Below, one piece after another: positions 32,702 to 43,900 of a stretch of 64,000 nt of DNA. Below the pieces are notes generated by a model. The model had not been told where the DNA came from, made no database searches, and saw only the letters and a program-made list of their open reading frames with translations. The stretch is taken from assembly GCA_963281255.1 (NCBI GenBank), contig OY725491.1:1302001-1366000 (forward strand). Reading direction: 5' to 3'. The stretch comes from Aphrocallistes beatrix (lineage: Eukaryota > Porifera > Hexactinellida > Sceptrulophora > Aphrocallistidae). Made by a program: the position numbers and the translations under genes. The first letter of the stretch is position 1. The number at the start of each line of letters is the position of its first letter.

Positions 32702-34122
32702 CACTTATTCGACTAAATTTAGATTAAAACTAACGTCATTTAGAAGCGTTAACATACTATATCTCCCAATATACGACGTACAAGAGTCAAAACATTACTC
32801 ATTAACCCTAATTTGACGTGGGGTCAAAGGTATAAATAGAAATGACCCCACTTTCATTTTCAATTTCAATTGAAAATGAATTAACTTTCAATTTCAATTC
32901 AACATTCCTCGGCAAAGTAGGGTTAATTAAACATATGACATATTATACCTCGAAATCCTAAATGAAACTAGCTTCTGAGTATAGAGAGGATCAGGAAAAA
33001 CTGAGTTTAACAGAAGACTGAAATACGTTTATACAAACGTTTCGTGTAGGTTGTTGTACAAATTGGGTTGCAACTAAAAGCTAATTACATCATTTCAGCA
33101 AACAATTTTATTAGCATTATACTAATAATAAACTTAAGTTAATCACTCAAAGTCATCTCCACCATATTCTGTCCGCTATCATCGGATGCGTCCTCGTAGC
33201 TATCATCTGAGGGTAGACTGTTGTCCCTATCGCTAGGAGGCGGATAGTTCCCGTGAGAAGTGGTAGCATCTTCTGCCTCCTTGTTCAAACGTCCGACTAT
33301 TTTGATCTTAGTCTCAGACATGAACACTTTGTTATCAACCCATTTTTTGTGCGCAGATTCAGCCTCGCTGAGTTGGGCAGGGTCGATTGCATACAAGAAG
33401 ACGTAGGATTTATTCTTCTGAGGCTGATACGGCCTCAGGCTTGAAAGATACTCCACACTGGGAGGGGAAAATAGACCATAGGATAAGTCCATTCTATTCA
33501 ATATTATGAAGAGAAGACCCAATAAACTGAACTTATGATCCAAAGCAATTATAGAAAGTATGTAGGCTAGAGTATTTAAATTAATATGAGATGATCGTCA
33601 CTGTGTTTTAATTCAAACAGATTCTTCATAAAAATTGGGATTTTTCTGCAGGTACAAGTAAAAATAAAAAAAGTATTGATAAATGATATAGGTGCAGATC
33701 AAATGATTTCTTAAAACCCATACATCTAAAAGGGTACAGGATTTATGTAAAAATTCAATGTGAATAATTAGATAATAAGGTTCTTCATAATAATTTTGGA
33801 ATTTCCCTTGATTGACTACTACACACTTCTGCAGATTCATAACCAAAAATATTTTGTTTTATACAGCTTACATTCTGATATATTAAAACTTGATGATAAA
33901 GGGTCCATGTAGAATTTTAATTTAGGTAAAATATGTAATGATGAAATATAACCCTTTGTTCTTATCAAATTAGCATAAATTTTTTAAATTTAAAACAGTC
34001 ATATGAATATATTAACCATACAAGTACAAGCACATGAAAAACTATTTTATTCAAATGAAGGAGAGTAGGCGTATTTGTAGAACTTAAATAGTTGATTCAC
34101 AAAGAAAGATTTATTTCTCAAA
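32702..34122. other. Intergenic region between ANKMY1 and the NHERF-like gene
   Basis: Apart from the small minus-strand ORF at 33139-33492 nothing gene-like was seen. A self-complementary stretch around 'ttttcaatttcaattgaaaa' lies at 32855-32880. The region probably contains the ANKMY1 promoter on the left and that of the NHERF-like gene on the right. Confidence 0.4.
33139..33492 (-). CDS. Unrecognised small protein with acidic tail (117 aa)
   Basis: Reads from an ATG at 33490-33492 to a TAA at 33139. It is balanced in composition: an N-terminal half with 'SPPSVEYLSSLRPYQP', a Lys/Glu helix-like centre ('LSEAESAHKKWVDNKVF'), and an Asp/Ser-rich tail ('PSDDSYEDASDDSGQ'). The frame is open further upstream with a hydrophobic run ('FSLLGLLFIIL'), so it could instead be a terminal exon of a spliced membrane protein. 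Codon usage looks more coding-like than its surroundings. No family was recognised. Confidence 0.4.
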   Translation of the reverse strand: MDLSYGLFSPPSVEYLSSLRPYQPQKNKSYVFLYAIDPAQLSEAESAHKKWVDNKVFMSETKIKIVGRLNKEAEDATTSHGNYPPPSDRDNSLPSDDSYEDASDDSGQNMVEMTLSD

Positions 34123-35976
34123 ATGGCGAATATAAAGATACTCAAGCATACCTATGATATGCATTATAATGATATCAAAAATATGAACAGAAGTGAAGAG
34201 AAGGAACTAGAGGGGCAACCTCAAATGCTTGAAAAGGAAGAGAAGATCAAAACGGAGACTAGCTACACCATTACAGAGCTTAGGGAGGAGGCAACTGTTA
34301 AAGAGGAGAGAGTACAGTTTGATGAAACAGAGACTAAGCAAGTGCATGAGAGTTTCCATAAGGCTCATAGTAGTGGTGAGAATACTGAAAAGAAAATGAC
34401 AGACTCAGAACACATTATAAAGATGCTGAAGTATAGCGAAATGGAATATTTGAATTTGAAGGAAGATCAGAATAAACCCGGATCAAAAATTGGAACTTGC
34501 GTATCGACTCATAATGAAGTGAGAATGAGTGCTGCAGAAACCGAAGAAAAAGTTATAGAATTAGAGAGCAATGACCAACCGATAATACCTGTAATGGTAG
34601 CAGAAGATTCAAAATCCATCCCAAAAGAAAGCTCGATTGAAAACCAAAAAGAGAGTTCGATTGAAAACCGAAAGGATGCACCCTCCTTGGTAGATGAAGA
34701 CAATCCAACTAACCAAATAGCAGAAAATAGAGAAAGTGAATTACCAACTAAATTAGAAGATCCTCGAGAACAAGCTGAAACAGATTTACCATCTCCGGAA
34801 ATAAAGATTGAGAAAACTGACGAAATTATCATTTCTGAATCAGAAGACTTGATCTTGGAAGTATCATCACATCTGGATGAAAGGGAGGAAACTCAAAAAG
34901 ATTCAATAGACAAACAAGATGTCTCACTGATTGAGCAAGGATTGGAAACAGAAAAAGTAGCACCGCAATCAGCTTCTACTGATGAGGTAATCACTCAACT
35001 GAAAACTGAATCTGCTGAGGTGAATTACCATAAAGAAGAAGTGAGTATGAACAAAGATGCTGAAATGTACAACTTTACTTCTAATAAAGAAACCAAATCA
35101 AAATACAAGTCCAAAATACCCGAGAAAGTTCCAATGAAAGGAGATCCTAAAAAGTATAAAAAGGCAGAATCAGTGAAACTTGATATAAAACCAAAGCAGT
35201 CGAAATCTATTCTAAAGAAATATAGGACGAATAAGAGCCATTCTAAAGCTATTAAAGAGAACACTCAATTAAAAGAAGTTAAAACAGTGACAGTTTTTCA
35301 CCACACACCTTCAAGAATGGACGGCAAAGGGATTGACAATGAAATAATCGCAAGTGGAGACAATTCAATGAATGATGCGTCAGTTGTAATGCAAAATGAT
35401 AAAGCAGTTGAAGATGAAGTTATTGAAGATTCGAAGATAAAGACTCTAAGCGAGGAAGTTAAACAAAAAGAGGGAGATGGAACAAAAGTTGAAGAATTGC
35501 CCGAAGGGAAAAAAATAAAAATTGATTTACCGAGCGTTGAAATAAAAAGGGAGAGCGAAAAAGAAGACTTCGGGTTTCACCTCTACGGGAAAAAGAATCT
35601 AAAAGGTAACTTTGTTAGTCGTGTGGAGCCAGGATCTGGGGCGGATCGGGCCGGGCTTCGAGTCGGGGATAAATTGATAATGCTAGGAGACACCGACGTT
35701 GAGAAAATGAAACACGCGGAAATAGTGGATCTTATTAGGAACATGAATGGCCCACTTCGAGTGTCCGTCGCGAATGAGTTGCAAGTACTCCAACAAGCGA
35801 GAGAAGGGAAAGATCAGAAAGACCAGAAAGGTCAGAAAGACCAGAAAGATCAGAAAGACCATTCCAAACTGGAACTCTCCAGCATGGAAGAAGCACGACC
35901 CAAACCCAAGAGAGCGAATAAAGCTAACCAAGACAAATCTTGGAAAGAGAGAAAGGCCCTGTTCAAGAATTTATGA
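34123..35976 (+). CDS. NHERF/EBP50-like scaffold: long acidic N-terminus, one PDZ, ERM-binding-type tail
   Basis: 617 residues in one exon, ATG at 34123, TGA at 35974. Residues 1-~475 are Glu/Lys/Ser-rich, probably disordered, with short duplicated motifs ('KESSIENQ', 'KESSIENR'). A PDZ domain covers ~476-556 with the carboxylate-binding loop 'FGFHLYGKK' (NHERF-type GFHL rather than GLGF) and 'FVSRVEPGSGADRAGLRVGDKL' (shown in part). A DQK-repeat linker follows. The last residues 'KSWKERKALFKNL' resemble the ezrin/radixin/moesin-binding tail of NHERF1 (pattern W-x(5)-LF-x-NL). By family knowledge it would link a membrane protein's C-terminus to cortical actin. NHERF proteins have two or more PDZ domains and no such N-terminus, so this is an unusual architecture or a convergent tail. 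Confidence 0.75.
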   Translation: MANIKILKHTYDMHYNDIKNMNRSEEKELEGQPQMLEKEEKIKTETSYTITELREEATVKEERVQFDETETKQVHESFHKAHSSGENTEKKMTDSEHIIKMLKYSEMEYLNLKEDQNKPGSKIGTCVSTHNEVRMSAAETEEKVIELESNDQPIIPVMVAEDSKSIPKESSIENQKESSIENRKDAPSLVDEDNPTNQIAENRESELPTKLEDPREQAETDLPSPEIKIEKTDEIIISESEDLILEVSSHLDEREETQKDSIDKQDVSLIEQGLETEKVAPQSASTDEVITQLKTESAEVNYHKEEVSMNKDAEMYNFTSNKETKSKYKSKIPEKVPMKGDPKKYKKAESVKLDIKPKQSKSILKKYRTNKSHSKAIKENTQLKEVKTVTVFHHTPSRMDGKGIDNEIIASGDNSMNDASVVMQNDKAVEDEVIEDSKIKTLSEEVKQKEGDGTKVEELPEGKKIKIDLPSVEIKRESEKEDFGFHLYGKKNLKGNFVSRVEPGSGADRAGLRVGDKLIMLGDTDVEKMKHAEIVDLIRNMNGPLRVSVANELQVLQQAREGKDQKDQKGQKDQKDQKDHSKLELSSMEEARPKPKRANKANQDKSWKERKALFKNL

Positions 35977-38133
35977 TAACAGTACTAATCACTTAATTTC
36001 ACAGCTTGAATATTTCATTGGAACTAATTATATACTAATATCAGTACAGTATTAATAATGCTATTGGATATACAGTCAACTCCGCATCATTAATTATTAA
36101 ACCCTACTTAGCGATGGGGTATTAACATACTTGCCAACTGTCCCGTTTTTGGCGGGACTTCCCGTTTTCTTCACTCTTCTATTGAGCTAATTATGTCCCG
36201 CTTTTTGTATTCTATATATAGTACTTTTCTATTGCGTCCCGCCATGTCCCGCGGAATTCAACGCTCTGTCCCGGCATGTATGGGTACATTCTATTAATAG
36301 CTTGTACCCCGAACTTTTATGGCTTAGCAATATTCCTGGCCCATTAAGACACTGGTTAATCGGGAAAACACTTCAATGAGACAAACATTCAAGAACGGAA
36401 TAGTTTCCATACAGAAACTCATAATAAATTCCGTAGATTAAATTGAGAGACACCGCTTTGCCGACTGGGGACACAGTGTCCTCGATATCGCAGATGTCTC
36501 CCAGCCATTTTCTATGCCGCTGAAGCCATAAAAGTGCTCGGCATTCTACAGTTAATCGACTGTTTTTGAGTAGGACTGAAACGAATATTTGAAAATTCGA
36601 TCGTTTAGATGACGTAAGCATTTTCAACCTACATCGTTTAACGAACCAACCTTGGTTTTCAAGCAATGAGAAATAATCCTAAAATATACTTTTAAGAATA
36701 TATACAATAGTAAAAATTATCCCAAAGTAAAAGCCATCTTCACGAAAAGTTCAAAAATTTCATTCTTTTAGTGAAGAACTCAACAATGCCATAATAATTG
36801 CAACAAGCCCGCTTCGCTGCGCGGGTGGCGGACACTCCCTGCGGGCGCCTGGGGTCACATTGATTAATTATTAGGGAGATAACATCCCTAAATACGCCTG
36901 TCCTACTGTTATAATCGATATCGCACGAAAAAAAAATCAGCTTTCTGTGCCAAGCAGTTTCTTCAATCAATTCGTTACAGATATATATATATACACAAAC
37001 AAACAAACAAACATTAATCGAGTTTTAATAGTAAGGATATTTAGAGTGCACTGATAAAACATCTCATTCCTATAAAACTAAATTCTTCTGAGATTACCGC
37101 CTCCTACATACACCACAAAAAGCAAATATACTATAACTGCATTACGTCTTAACTAATTTCTCAACCCACGTAGATAGACATCAAAATGTTGTTAACTGCT
37201 ATCACGCCAGAGGTGGGAAGTACGTACATCCTCATACACACACACAACACAACATCGTAGCAACACTAAACTATGTAGTTATGCAGGTGCTGATTTACAG
37301 ATCGGTAGGTATACGATGATGAATTCTATCTGATTAATTAGTCTCTGTAAAATGATATTTTTAGATAGGCTAAATTGGTAGACTACGTAAAGAGATAATT
37401 TCTGCTGATCTGGCGAATGATTACCTAGGAATTGAACTTTAAAATGAGACGCAGTAGTGTACAAAGTGATGAGCTTAGTGGATTCGTTTGCGAATCTGTT
37501 GCACTGTGTAATAGCATATTATATTCAAGCCAATACTAGTAGAACAAATTTGCTTATCAATGATCGATCCTATGACGACTGGTCTTTAATTTGTATGGGG
37601 GAGAAAGTATCATTTGTGCTGCAAACTGTAAGAAAATAACTATTAGGGAAAAGTACATCTACGACAAAACTATTTCACACCATTGAATAATGATTATCCT
37701 TACAAGTATACAGGAAATATTTTGGTTTAAATAATATTCATCAAGAACATATCTGATACCTATCAGGATACCTCCTAGTAATTATGCATAAAAGAAAGTG
37801 TATAATCGAACAATGGCAATATTCCAATTGAATAGGCATTGGATTCCTAATAGCATAATAAGTACGTTGAAAATTAGACTACCGCATCCAAATGTACTTA
37901 CTATATAACAATTCAAAAGATTTGAGTATTTGGCTATTCGGAGGTGTACTCTACTACCACATTATTATAGTAGAGAAGCAATGCTCTGATCTCCGATATT
38001 TAATATTAAACTTTAACATGATTAAAACCTATCTATTCGTGGATAGTTGGCGTGCCAGACTAGAGAGATTTAAGTTTATTGAATTAGACAGACAGGAATT
38101 GCATACACATCTCACTAACAACATATCTACAGT
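35977..38133. other. Intergenic region between the NHERF-like gene and KXD1
   Basis: I see no supported gene. A repeat motif rich in 'gtcccg' and 'cccgtttt' occurs at about 36140-36280. A family-C repeat fragment is at 36803-37035, followed by a 'caaa' microsatellite. Longer ORFs here have no recognisable motif. Confidence 0.45.
36803..37035. repeat. Dispersed repeat, family C, partial
   Basis: The left end 'acaagcccgcttcgctgcg' is followed by 'gcggacactccctgcgggc' and 'tcaatcaattcg', ending near a 'caaa' microsatellite. The middle is shortened compared with the copy at 25179-25737. Confidence 0.5.
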
Positions 38134-38631
38134 CTAGTCGTCAGTGTCCACAGTCTGAGTGGATTTTACTTCTAACAAGGCTTTCTTGTACGATTGTGGA
38201 TATTGAGATTCAACTTTAGCTTGCAGTGCCCGAATTCTGCGAAATATGGAGTCTAACTCTTTCTTCGTATCCAAAAGTGTTTTCGTATTGTTTTTAATTC
38301 GAGGAGCTAGTTTAACGAATCTGTGGATGGAGTATCTGTTGACTTGTGCTAACTTGGCGTTTGAGTTTTCAAGTTGATCCAAGATGTGGCGCTGGTTAGA
38401 GTGGATTGCATCCACGTCATCACAGCTGACGAGTGAGAGAGATGTGTCAATGATAGACGTTCGATCAGCTGTGCTTATGACGACACATTTTGAATCTAAA
38501 TTACTTTCTGCCACTTTGATTGGAGGTTCAGTCTGGTCTGTTTCTATTATCGTAAAATCATCGTTGATTATGCAATTTTCTTCAAGTTGGGTTTCTGCGT
38601 TTTGATCTAAGCTGTCGTTCCTTTCAGCCAT
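38134..38631 (-). CDS. KxDL motif-containing protein 1 (BORC subunit)
   Basis: 165 residues, single exon, ATG at 38629-38631. The N-terminal ~68 residues are acidic and variable. Residues ~70-150 carry the KXD1 core: 'DDVDAIHSNQRHILDQLENS', then 'KNNTKTLLDTKKELDSIF' and 'RRIRALQAKVESQYPQSY'. The signature KxDL reads KKEL here (residues 123-126), a conservative change. The core is helical, consistent with coiled-coil assembly. In other animals KXD1 is part of the BORC complex, which recruits ARL8 and kinesin to lysosomes. Vertebrate length (~176 aa) matches. The call rests on the motif 'KELDSIFRRIR' and flanking pattern. Confidence 0.85.
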   Translation of the reverse strand: MAERNDSLDQNAETQLEENCIINDDFTIIETDQTEPPIKVAESNLDSKCVVISTADRTSIIDTSLSLVSCDDVDAIHSNQRHILDQLENSNAKLAQVNRYSIHRFVKLAPRIKNNTKTLLDTKKELDSIFRRIRALQAKVESQYPQSYKKALLEVKSTQTVDTDD

Positions 38632-40962
38632 ATTCCTGTGTACAACTAAGTTATACTATTATCTATGAATGTGTGAGTGTTGGTTAAACTTCGTGTTAGC
38701 TAGAAATAGACTCTACAAGAGATCACTCGTAAGCGCAGCATTTATGCTGATAGAAAGCAAAACTATCGGAATTTATTGCTGATAAGATGAAATAAGGAAA
38801 TTAAAGTATTCTACACAGTAATAATGGGCATGCATAATTTACGGGCCGTCCCGTCCCGTAAATTAGGCATGCCCGTAATAATGATATTTAGGAAAGTTAC
38901 GATACTTTTTTGTATTATAATAGGTTGAAAAATGTATGTAGCATCACACATATGGTGATAAGATTACTAATGGGAGGTATACGGATGTATCATTGGGAAT
39001 CAAAAGGTTAATACTGAATACGAAAGGAAAAGGTCTAGCCTTCCCATTCGGTATGAAGCAAAGTGTTAGGTCGTGGCAACCACCATATACACTAACCGGA
39101 CAAAAGTATTTCAACACTTGATTCTTTCCCATACAAATAATATTAAAATGGGTCTATTCATGAAGAGGGATACTTCTAAACGGTATGGGATACAGCTAAT
39201 CGGATTCCAGATTCGAATAATACGCATTCAAATTAGTCACAGGTTAATTTTTCTAATTATTCCTAACTTTTTGTAATTATCAATCAGTGCCACTTTATGC
39301 CACATACACCCATTTTGACCACTAGATGGCAATGAATTACCTATGGTGGCTTAGGCTGATAAGATTGTTCATTGAGTTGAAATCAGATTTTTAGTATATC
39401 TTTGAATTTGAACGTATTTCATGAATAGACCCATTTTAGTATTATTTGTATGGGAAAGAATCAAGTGTTGAAATACTTTGTCCGGTTAGTATAGATATAC
39501 AAAACCAACGGAAGTGGGGTGGTTGGATGGCCTTGGTGAAAAGTTTAAATCCAGTTGGATGGACCTCTTACCTTTGAAAGCTATGGTTAGCCAATATTAA
39601 TGCATTTGCATAAACGGGTTTGATGAGACACAGCACTGCACCTAGTCAAACTCACGTTAAATGCAAAGTATCTTCATACAAGAATCATCTCTAGAATACA
39701 GCAGAATCTAACTCAGATGAATAAGCTAATTGTGTTCTATTATATACAAAATCGCTTTCAAAAGACTTGAAATAGAAAGAAGGTAAAAAGTGACCGGATA
39801 TAAAGGAGCAATGTTACCAATAAAAGGGTTAAATTGTAGGAAAGGTTTGGGAGGGATTAAATGAGACCGATTCGTCCACCACCTCAATTCTTTGTTTGAG
39901 CATACTTCTATGGATGGAGTGGAGAAATTTGATAATGGAACGTCTCTTTAAGTGGAAAACGCTTATCCAATGTTTGTTTGCCTGTGGCAGAGTGGCAGAG
40001 TGGCGGGTTGGTTTCGAGACCAACTTAGCTCGTCACTGAGTGAACACATGGATGTTATACATGGTAAAGTATTTTCATAAACCGAACTCTTGCATATGAT
40101 ATCCCTAGAGTGAGGGAGGTGCCAAACAGGAAGGAGAGAGTTAAATTTGCTGCTCTGTTTTGATGCGATGTTAATCCATCCAAACTTATCCGTACCAACC
40201 AAAAATTGAACCTGGATACATAAACCGGAAGAATTTCCCGGTACCAACTCGAAATTGGAGATAGTCGAGTGTTAAATGTGCCCCCGAATAACAGGTATTG
40301 GATACGAATGTGTACCGCGTATATAAGAGTAGGGATTGTGTAAGAAAGGAATGAGACAAATTGTTGTGTATGCTCTATAAACTAAGAATAAATTCTCTAG
40401 CTTCGAAAGTTAGTTTCCAAGTCTAATTAGAAGACAGAGAGATTGTATTGTAAGATTCTAATTTGAGTAATATCAGGATAATTCAAAGGTTCGAACAATC
40501 AAGGAGAATTGAGTCCCGGGTAGAGGGGCGTATACTCTCAACTTGCATTCACTGTAATCTGCATGCAATTAGAGCGTAACCTAAAAAAGGTGAAAATATG
40601 CATGAAAAGGATTATACCAAATTAATCATATTAAAGAAGAATATCCATAGAATAGTTGGGAAACTTTCAACATAGAATTATTGGACCATATATAGGAATT
40701 GCCGTAATAAAAATGTCTATTTGCAATATCAATTCATTCTAGTTGATATCTATAAAATATCAATTAGTGAATTAGTAGCATCAAAATATTCATGCAAGAT
40801 ATCACCATTCACAACTTTTGAACCCAACTAGGCTCTGCCCGCTGGGTGGCCATGTTCCCCCCTTAAAGCGGTCCTAGTTGCACCTATGAAATAACTATAG
40901 TGTTATTTAGCTGCACTTGCCTAGAGGAAATAATAACAATATCGAGGAAATCGGTGGAGGTG
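38632..40962. other. Intergenic region between KXD1 and RBM15
   Basis: No gene was supported. A short palindrome with 'gcatgc' ends and repeated 'cccgt' lies at about 38828-38873. A complete mariner-type MITE lies at 39090-39491. The rest shows no features. Confidence 0.45.
39090..39491. mobile_element. 402-bp Tc1/mariner-type MITE
   Basis: The inverted termini begin 'cactaaccggacaaaagt' and extend about 80 bp with few mismatches, flanked by TA (39088-39089 and 39492-39493). The core lacks coding capacity. It shares 'acaaaagtatt' and 'ccatacaaat' with the element at 17236-17728, so the two belong to one superfamily. Confidence 0.85.
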
Positions 40963-43900
40963 CTAGACGGATCCCTTCACGACCAGCACCACCAGGTGGT
41001 CCTCTCTGAACTGCTCCTCTCCTAGATCCGGCACAGAATGCTGCAGCAGCTCATGCGAGAAACTGCAAGGCGGGAATGCGTGAAGTACGCCGGTCGTGTC
41101 AGTCTCCGCTGCCGGAGAGTTTGCCCCGGTCTCTCCCTCTTCTTTGCCTAAGAAAGAACACAGACTGAAGAGGGAAGGACCATCGGCCCACCTCCTACTC
41201 CTCCCAGCCAAGGGACGTGTACTGCTCTCCCGTTGGCCCAGTTCATCACTGGACTAATGCACACTCAAAACAGCTGCTGTGTCGCTATTACAGGTCCCAG
41301 ACTGTGATCCAATCGCTTCCCTCCACTGCAGTGTATTTGCAAGTAAATTTGTAGAAAACATGCGAACCTTATTGTATTATACCATCAGTATTAAAGTAGT
41401 AGGGTTAGAGCACCAAAAGCAATTCCAATTAGAACTTGTAACGTAGAGTCATGTGCTTGTCACAGGTTCTATAAAGCCATTGTCATGATCCAATGGAAAG
41501 TAGTGCATCGTATAAAACAGTGATGCATGATCAACTTTCAAATATGCAGAAACGATTTCAGAATTTTGGAAATTCCTTATACTCCCATTCGAATTAAAAC
41601 ATATTCCTATGTCTAAACTCACTGATATTATCCTATACTATCTAAACTCACTGATGTTATCCTATACTATCTAAACTCACTGATGTTATCCTATACTATC
41701 TAAACTCACTGATGTTATCCTATACTATCTAAACTCACTGATATTATCCTATACTATCTAAACTCACTGATATTATCCTATACTATCTAAACTCACTGAT
41801 GTTATCCTATACTATCTAAACTCACTGATGTTATCCTATACTATCTAAACTCACTGATGTTATCCTATACTATCTAAACTCACTGATATTATCTTATACT
41901 GTCTAAACTCACTGATGTTATCTTATACTGTCTAAACTCACTGATGTTATCTTATACTGTCTAAACTCACTGATGTTATCTTATACTATCTAAACTCACT
42001 GATGTTATCGTCTTGCTCTTCTGGCTGCGTTCCAGAGAGCGCAACAATTCCAGCGGCGTCCTTCTGCTTCAAGTAGTTCACCAGACTCCGGATGGGCCGA
42101 TAACTGGAGTCGGCCGGAGCGACACTCAGCTCCTGTCCCTCAGGGTTGGGCAGCGCTAGGAGCAGGGCGTGGCTGTCACTCCCAGCGTCCGTCAGTCGCT
42201 TGTTCACTTCTTCCAGACGGGAGCTCTCCAGCCGGAGTCTCTGCGTCACTCGGAGGAGGTGGTTACTCTCCGGGCCCTTCATCAACTCATCCACCACTTT
42301 CTCCTCACCTGTGGAGGCAGAGACGTGTCTAGCTCATTCACAGAGATACGTGAAGATGGAATTTAGAGGAAACTGGAAAGTTTGTAATGCTCAAATATGA
42401 ACAAAAATAAATAGCAAATGACCAGTAGTATTATAGAAAATTAAACCTTAATATGCAAAACAGTTTTGTATTCCTTAAGTCTTACAGTGATATACAGGAA
42501 TGTTATTCAGTTGCAAACCATTCTCATTCGCATTCTAATAGGTTAATCAGGACGAATGTATTCCCCCAATTGACATTCCTACCATGTAAATAACACATTG
42601 AGCAACTGACCATCAATCAGGTGCATCTGCGTAGGGAAAGCAGTGTTCTTAAGCATGAAAGCTCCAAACCAAACAGTAGGATACTTCGCAGCGAATTTGT
42701 CAATGGAAGGCCCGTCTTGTTCCAGGGGCTCTGCTATCTCATCTCCCAGAGCATCCAGGTCCCCTGCTCCCAGTTCTGAATTCCTTCTCTCTCTCAGGGA
42801 ATCTCCGTCATCTGACAATGTTATTACAGTATATACGTATATATACAGATGATTAAACGAGTTTTTGATCGAAACAAAATGTTGCAATCGAATATTATTA
42901 ATCAATATTGCGACTCATTAAGACTGCCGTTATTTCTAATACGAATATTTTCAAGATTTACGACGTAAATTAAGTGTATTTTCTCATTATTTCGTTACAT
43001 TTCGGCCTAGAAAGCGACAATGGTGATTTGTAACGACCGTTATTATTAAACATCAACCAATGATTCAACAAACAGGAGAATCAGGTAGGACGTACCCTCG
43101 TTATCGGGAGGAGGTCCATCTAGGGAGTATCTGCTGTAACTCCTCTGAGAGCGATGCTCATCCCAGCTCGAAGCAGCGTCCTCGAAATCATAATTGTCGT
43201 CCAGCTCTGCGTCCAAGTCTCTGTTCGCACTGTTCTGTCTACTGCGATCTCGCTCTTCCTAGGGTGAGAATAGACGCTAGAATGCATTCTTAGTTGCTGT
43301 GAGTACGTACAGTGGAATTCGCTTATTAGCAACTCGAGTTTTGCTCATAAAATTGTTGCTAATACGCGAAGTTGGGAACAGAATTTACACAAAATCTACA
43401 CCTGGGACCTGAAAATTGGTTGCTAATAGAGCAATATTGCTAATAATGGAATTCCACTGTACACTTAGACATGGACAAAAGTATTCGTCCTCCACGAAAA
43501 CCTCCATACAAATAGTATTAAAGTGGGTCTATTCATTTGGGAATGTGTACTGAACTTAAGAAATACTCTATTTTTTATTTCAAATTCGGAATCTACACAT
43601 TCTAATGACTCATAATTGGGAGCCCTCAACTCAATTACTAACTCCCAAAATTATAAATATCTACAGTTGATACATGATGCCAATTGTCCTCAAGCCAAAC
43701 TTAACTCATCATACAAATCAGCCAAATGAGTAGTCAACTAATTCCTCAAACATATTGCATCACCATTAAATCAGGGATATTTGTACTATCCCGTCCATCT
43801 ACCTCAAACTGATCCCGAGAGCGCCGTCTATACTTGTTATGCTTCAAACTCTCATCGTCAGTAGACCTGTGTGTGCGCTTCCTGTAGGTGGACTTACTGG

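Noticed and set aside
36373..36666. 97-codon minus-strand ORF
   Set aside because: Lacks an ATG near its start, has no motif, and sits in repeat-like sequence.
41613..42010. CRISPR-like regular repeat
   Set aside because: Units are contiguous 29-mers without spacers and lie in an animal intron; a minisatellite.
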